A stretch of 51,815 nt of DNA from an uncultured Clostridia bacterium (GTDB lineage Bacteria; Bacillota; Clostridia; Oscillospirales; Ruminococcaceae). Under the pieces are notes generated by a model that saw nothing but the letters and a program-made list of their open reading frames with translations, was not told where the DNA came from and searched no databases. Within the stretch, counting starts at the first letter, position 1, and the number at the start of each line of letters is the position of its first letter. The stretch is from positions 1 through 51,815 of the forward strand of contig CALXCO010000016.1 in the NCBI GenBank assembly GCA_944386805.1, given 5' to 3'. The translations under genes were made by a program, and so were the position numbers. This document shows, in pieces, positions 50,980 to 51,815 of this stretch.

Positions 50980-51684
50980 CTATCCGGGAAATACATATTT
51001 TTGAATGGCATCAAACCGATTGTTTTCAAGATAATATACTGCATTTTCCGCTGCTGCATAAACAAACGTCACTCTTGTCGCCCAGATTCCTTCCTGCCGG
51101 ACATGATACAGCACGGAAAAAGCATCTGCGACCGAAAATTCACCTTCCTGATATTTTTCCAGCATTTGTGCAGCCCGTTCATACCGGTCATCTCCCGGCA
51201 CGATATAGGGTTTTGTACTTTCAGGCGCAAGCAGAGAGTAATTGGTAATGAGTGAAAATCTATCCTGACGCTGCCCAAATCCAATTCCAGGCTCAATCAA
51301 CAGCGTCCGTCCGTTCCGGCCGGACAGCATGGCCTGCATTGTCGCATCCGGCGCATAGACAATTTTCCGGGTCCGAACGAGTTCTGCCGCACGGTCAAAA
51401 GAAATCTCTCCCCGGATATACTGCTCCGTCAGATCTGCAACCGTCATACAGTTGGGGTTGTCCTCGAAAGCAGCCGCCGGATTGCCGTGAACATACAACA
51501 GTGTTCCGACATTTCCATTCCGGTTGATACCGTGATAACTGTGATACTTTCCATCCGGACGCATAATTCCGATATAAAACCGGTTCTCATCCATCAGCAC
51601 CCGGTGGTTCCAAACTGCAAGGTCGATATCAAAATTGAATCCGGTTATGACATTCTTACCAGAATATACCAGTCTTGTACACAT
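50980..51684 (-). CDS. Penicillin V acylase/bile salt hydrolase family amidase (Ntn hydrolase)
   Basis: A 234-residue N-terminal-nucleophile hydrolase. The ATG at 51684 with AAGGAG six bases before it leaves Cys2 (MCTRLVYSG) as the catalytic residue after methionine removal; upstream frames would bury it. The GFNFDIDL region, corresponding to the active-site Arg/Asp loop of bile salt hydrolases, and the later TNYSLLAP and ATRVTFVY segments fit the cholylglycine hydrolase family. At 234 residues it is shorter than classic bile salt hydrolases (~320), so it belongs to a short branch with unknown substrate (N-acyl amides, lactones or penicillin V). Confidence 0.82.
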   Translation of the reverse strand: MCTRLVYSGKNVITGFNFDIDLAVWNHRVLMDENRFYIGIMRPDGKYHSYHGINRNGNVGTLLYVHGNPAAAFEDNPNCMTVADLTEQYIRGEISFDRAAELVRTRKIVYAPDATMQAMLSGRNGRTLLIEPGIGFGQRQDRFSLITNYSLLAPESTKPYIVPGDDRYERAAQMLEKYQEGEFSVADAFSVLYHVRQEGIWATRVTFVYAAAENAVYYLENNRFDAIQKYVFPG

Positions 51685-51815
51685 AATAAACTCCTTTCTG
51701 TTACACATTCCGCCACTGCAATCATACCTCCTTTTGACAGCTTGAATTGTCAAGTCAAGTGCAACACCTTATGTAAAAAAACTTCTTCAGGTGTTTTCCA
51801 ACCAAGGCATTTACG
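51685..51815 (-). promoter_or_regulatory. Region upstream of the amidase gene
   Basis: On the minus strand the dyad TTGACA-N8-TGTCAA (~51736-51755) has an AGGAGGT and TATGAT just downstream. TATGAT lies 21 bases from the TTGACA, longer than normal and closer to the spacing of MerR-type promoters. AGGAGGT could instead start a 26-codon frame overlapping the amidase start. Nothing else was seen up to the window end. Confidence 0.35.

Overview
This window reads as a chromosomal segment from a Gram-positive anaerobe of the class Clostridia, most likely the Oscillospiraceae/Ruminococcaceae of the gut. The grounds are strong AGGAGG ribosome binding sites, TTGACA-17-TATAAT promoters, a zinc-ribbon S14, a ferredoxin-linked aldo/keto reductase, diaminopimelate synthesis through LL-DAP aminotransferase, and PadR, ANTAR and HD-GYP regulators. 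No rRNA, tRNA, insertion sequence, prophage or CRISPR array was seen. The assignment rests on protein recognition by eye, not on a database search.

Layout. Positions 1-7263 (minus strand) hold the S10/spc ribosomal protein operon from rpsJ to the start of rpsH, in canonical order, behind a ~340-nt leader that contains an intrinsic terminator. Positions 7359-8673 form an AT-rich islet with a 44-residue protein divergent from two small XRE regulators, plus a third XRE gene; each promoter area carries a palindrome. Positions 8690-11306 (minus) hold an Fe-S aldo/keto reductase, an RlmA-type 23S rRNA methyltransferase and a YfcE-type phosphoesterase. Positions 11471-12796 (plus) hold three unrecognised small genes with Gln/Asn/His/Pro-rich linkers. 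A FucO-like iron alcohol dehydrogenase then converges on an HtrA protease, a PhoB/PhoR-type two-component pair, a GNAT acetyltransferase, iscS-iscU, an NSS-family sodium symporter and ddh (12933-23774).

Positions 23949-25116 carry a DUF6440-like mini-gene, a PadR regulator and a DUF2812-like membrane protein under one dyad-flanked promoter. Next come a GPH sugar:cation symporter behind an apparent attenuator, an HD-GYP response regulator/Hpt/hybrid kinase phosphorelay, ogt and a Pat-like acetyltransferase. Galactose genes (galK-galT) and a Gfo/Idh/MocA oxidoreductase with a LacI/CcpA-like operator lie on the minus strand (32269-36490).

From 36770 to 46627 (plus) is a metabolic block: prmA, a ~180-nt rod-like structured RNA that looks like 6S RNA, an unusual glutamine synthetase with an ANTAR protein whose receiver has lost its phosphorylation site, purF, carA without carB, dapF, pyrG and dapL. 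The nitrogen theme is coherent: PurF, CarA and PyrG all use glutamine made by GlnA. DapL and DapF make meso-DAP by the aminotransferase route, while ddh at 22788 offers a second, one-step route.

The window ends with a second PadR-DUF2812 pair (46700-48254), again under a dyad that overlaps its promoter, an XRE-TPR regulator next to an MFS transporter whose -10 lies inside a perfect inverted repeat, and a penicillin V acylase/bile salt hydrolase family amidase.

The most interesting points are the structured RNA between prmA and glnA, the two PadR/DUF2812 modules, the attenuator before the GPH symporter, and the phosphate-blind ANTAR protein beside a divergent GlnA.
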